A DNA stretch of 5,358 nt from Pseudooctadecabacter sp. (GTDB lineage Bacteria; Pseudomonadota; Alphaproteobacteria; Rhodobacterales; Rhodobacteraceae), in the NCBI GenBank assembly GCA_020628265.1, contig JAHDFG010000070.1, positions 3,962-9,319 of the forward strand, in the 5' to 3' direction. The notes beneath the pieces were generated by a model. It did not search any database, had not been told where the DNA came from, and saw only the letters and a list, made by a program, of their open reading frames with translations. Within the stretch, counting starts at the first letter, position 1, and the number at the start of each line of letters is the position of its first letter. Shown piece by piece: positions 4,409 to 5,358 of the stretch. Both the position numbers and the translations under genes were made by a program.

Positions 4409-5358
4409 TCAGTCCTCCAGTTTCGTGGCCATCAGCAAGGCGATTGCCACCAATTTCAGGGCCGTTGGCACCCCCGCATAGAGCACCGTCAGCATTGTCA
4501 GGGCCTCCGCTGGGTTATTCCCACCGGCGTCAAAACCGGTGCTTTCCAGCAGGGGCAGCAAAAACACCGCCGCAAAGGCGAGTGTGAATTTCGACACCAA
4601 AGACCAAAGGCCAAATCCCTGCCCCCCGTTCGGTGCTATGTAAGACATACGTTTGGCGAACAGCGCCGGGAGCAAAGTTAGATCGGCACCAATTGTCGCA
4701 CCTGATAGTACGCAGATGATCGCAAAGGGGATCACATCGCCTTGGCCCAACAAAAGCGCCCAGCCGTAGACCAGCACGGCAAGCACCATGGCGGACAGCA
4801 ACACGGGCTTTTCCCCATATCGGCGCGCCAGCATAGACCAGAAAGGTGCTGAGACCGCGGCGGCCATGAAGAAGACCACCAGCAACGGGCCTTCCCAGCC
4901 GTCGGCGTCAAGGCGGTGCTTGACGAAGAACAAAAACAGTGTCGAGGACACGGCGACCGGCGTGGCGTTGACCAAGGCAAGGATCAGCAGGCGGCGAGCA
5001 AGGCCGTCTTGGATGATCTGACCAATGGAGGTCGGGTCCTGCGAGGCGGGCTCGGGCGTCCATTCACGCCACATCCAAAGTGCGGCAAGCGCGGCGAGTG
5101 CGGCAAAACCCCAAGCGAACAGGCCGAAGGGCTGGTCGGAGACTTCCATCAACAAGGTCGGCGCAATCGCAGCAAGACAGACCCCGAAAAGTGCACCCGT
5201 CTCCCGCCATGCGGCAAGGCGCACGTGACCATCGGCCATGCCCTGCACCCGAGCGATGCCTTGAGCATAGAAGTTGATTGTCAGAAAACTGAAAGCAGAG
5301 AACAGACCGGTGATCGTCAGGGCGAACCACCAGACGGGATCAATCGGCGGTGCGATAG
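4409..5358 (-). CDS. MFS carrier of the GPH (sugar:cation symporter) type; N-terminus beyond the right edge
   Basis: The frame is open from the right edge, so 315 residues plus the stop are visible and an estimated 100-130 are missing. About nine membrane helices can be seen, fitting helices 4-12 of a 12-helix carrier. They lie at roughly residues 9-32, 53-70, 76-95, 122-145, 157-177, 184-204, 208-234, 247-270 and 285-311 of the visible part. After the first comes FYAQGIAR (29-36) and then HVRLAAWRE (44-52), a loop I associate with this MFS subgroup. ARRYGEKP (177-184) is the MFS-type loop between helices, and GADLTLLPALFAKRMS (223-238) resembles the GPH 'AD' helix. The substrate is unknown. 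In this operon context a lipid precursor or a small protective metabolite is as likely as a sugar. The GTG at 5248 is not the start, because the hydrophobic helix upstream continues in frame. I recall the corresponding R. sphaeroides gene as RSP_1089. Confidence 0.88.
   Translation of the reverse strand, partial: IAPPIDPVWWFALTITGLFSAFSFLTINFYAQGIARVQGMADGHVRLAAWRETGALFGVCLAAIAPTLLMEVSDQPFGLFAWGFAALAALAALWMWREWTPEPASQDPTSIGQIIQDGLARRLLILALVNATPVAVSSTLFLFFVKHRLDADGWEGPLLVVFFMAAAVSAPFWSMLARRYGEKPVLLSAMVLAVLVYGWALLLGQGDVIPFAIICVLSGATIGADLTLLPALFAKRMSYIAPNGGQGFGLWSLVSKFTLAFAAVFLLPLLESTGFDAGGNNPAEALTMLTVLYAGVPTALKLVAIALLMATKLED

Noticed and set aside
4522..4541. CACCGG/CCGGTG inverted repeat with an A-rich loop
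   Set aside because: It lies inside the carrier coding region, with a 6-bp stem and no T-run after it; probably chance from codon use.
4409..5248. GTG at 5248 as start of the carrier gene
   Set aside because: The same frame continues upstream to the window edge and encodes another membrane helix and the FYAQGIAR loop, so the true start is outside the window.

Overview
The window looks like chromosomal DNA from an alphaproteobacterium of the Rhodobacteraceae (Roseobacter/Rhodobacter) type. It is GC-rich and densely coded. Ribosome binding sites have the form AAAGGACCC-GCC-ATG. The block MFS carrier - DUF3833 - SDR resembles, as I recall it, the tail of the RpoE-ChrR-controlled lipid operon of Rhodobacter sphaeroides. 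No tRNA, rRNA, CRISPR array, insertion sequence or phage gene is visible. Taxonomy is inferred from gene content and style only.

Left third (1-1520): two divergent genes. On the minus strand (536 down to 1, running off the edge) is the start of an exported protein with a caspase-like (peptidase C14-type) pattern. It keeps the catalytic-type histidine but has no cysteine where the nucleophile should be. On the plus strand (675-1520) is an unrecognised protein made of two tandem copies of a roughly 120-residue domain, possibly STAS/SpoIIAA-like. The 138 bp between them hold the most striking signal of the window. Two exact ECF-sigma promoter matches of the alphaproteobacterial general-stress type (GGAAC-N17-CGTT), one per strand, lie face to face and share one palindromic -10, AACGTT. 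The whole 46-bp arrangement is symmetric about position 627.5.

Middle (1517-3081): a small four-helix membrane protein of unknown function on the minus strand, whose stop overlaps the stop of the previous gene. Diverging from it is a complete saccharopine dehydrogenase (NAD+, L-lysine-forming; Lys1 family) with its catalytic residues intact. The 110-bp gap between them holds three 11-bp tandem repeats.

Right part (3086-5358): a tight minus-strand operon read as MFS/GPH-type carrier (N-terminus beyond the window), then a membrane-anchored DUF3833 protein, then a short-chain dehydrogenase/reductase. Gaps are 3 and 6 bp. By analogy this operon would act on membrane-lipid modification under singlet-oxygen or oxidative stress, with fatty-acid-modifying genes and possibly rpoE-chrR just beyond the right edge. 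It converges on the lys1-type gene with a 4-bp gap and no classic terminator.
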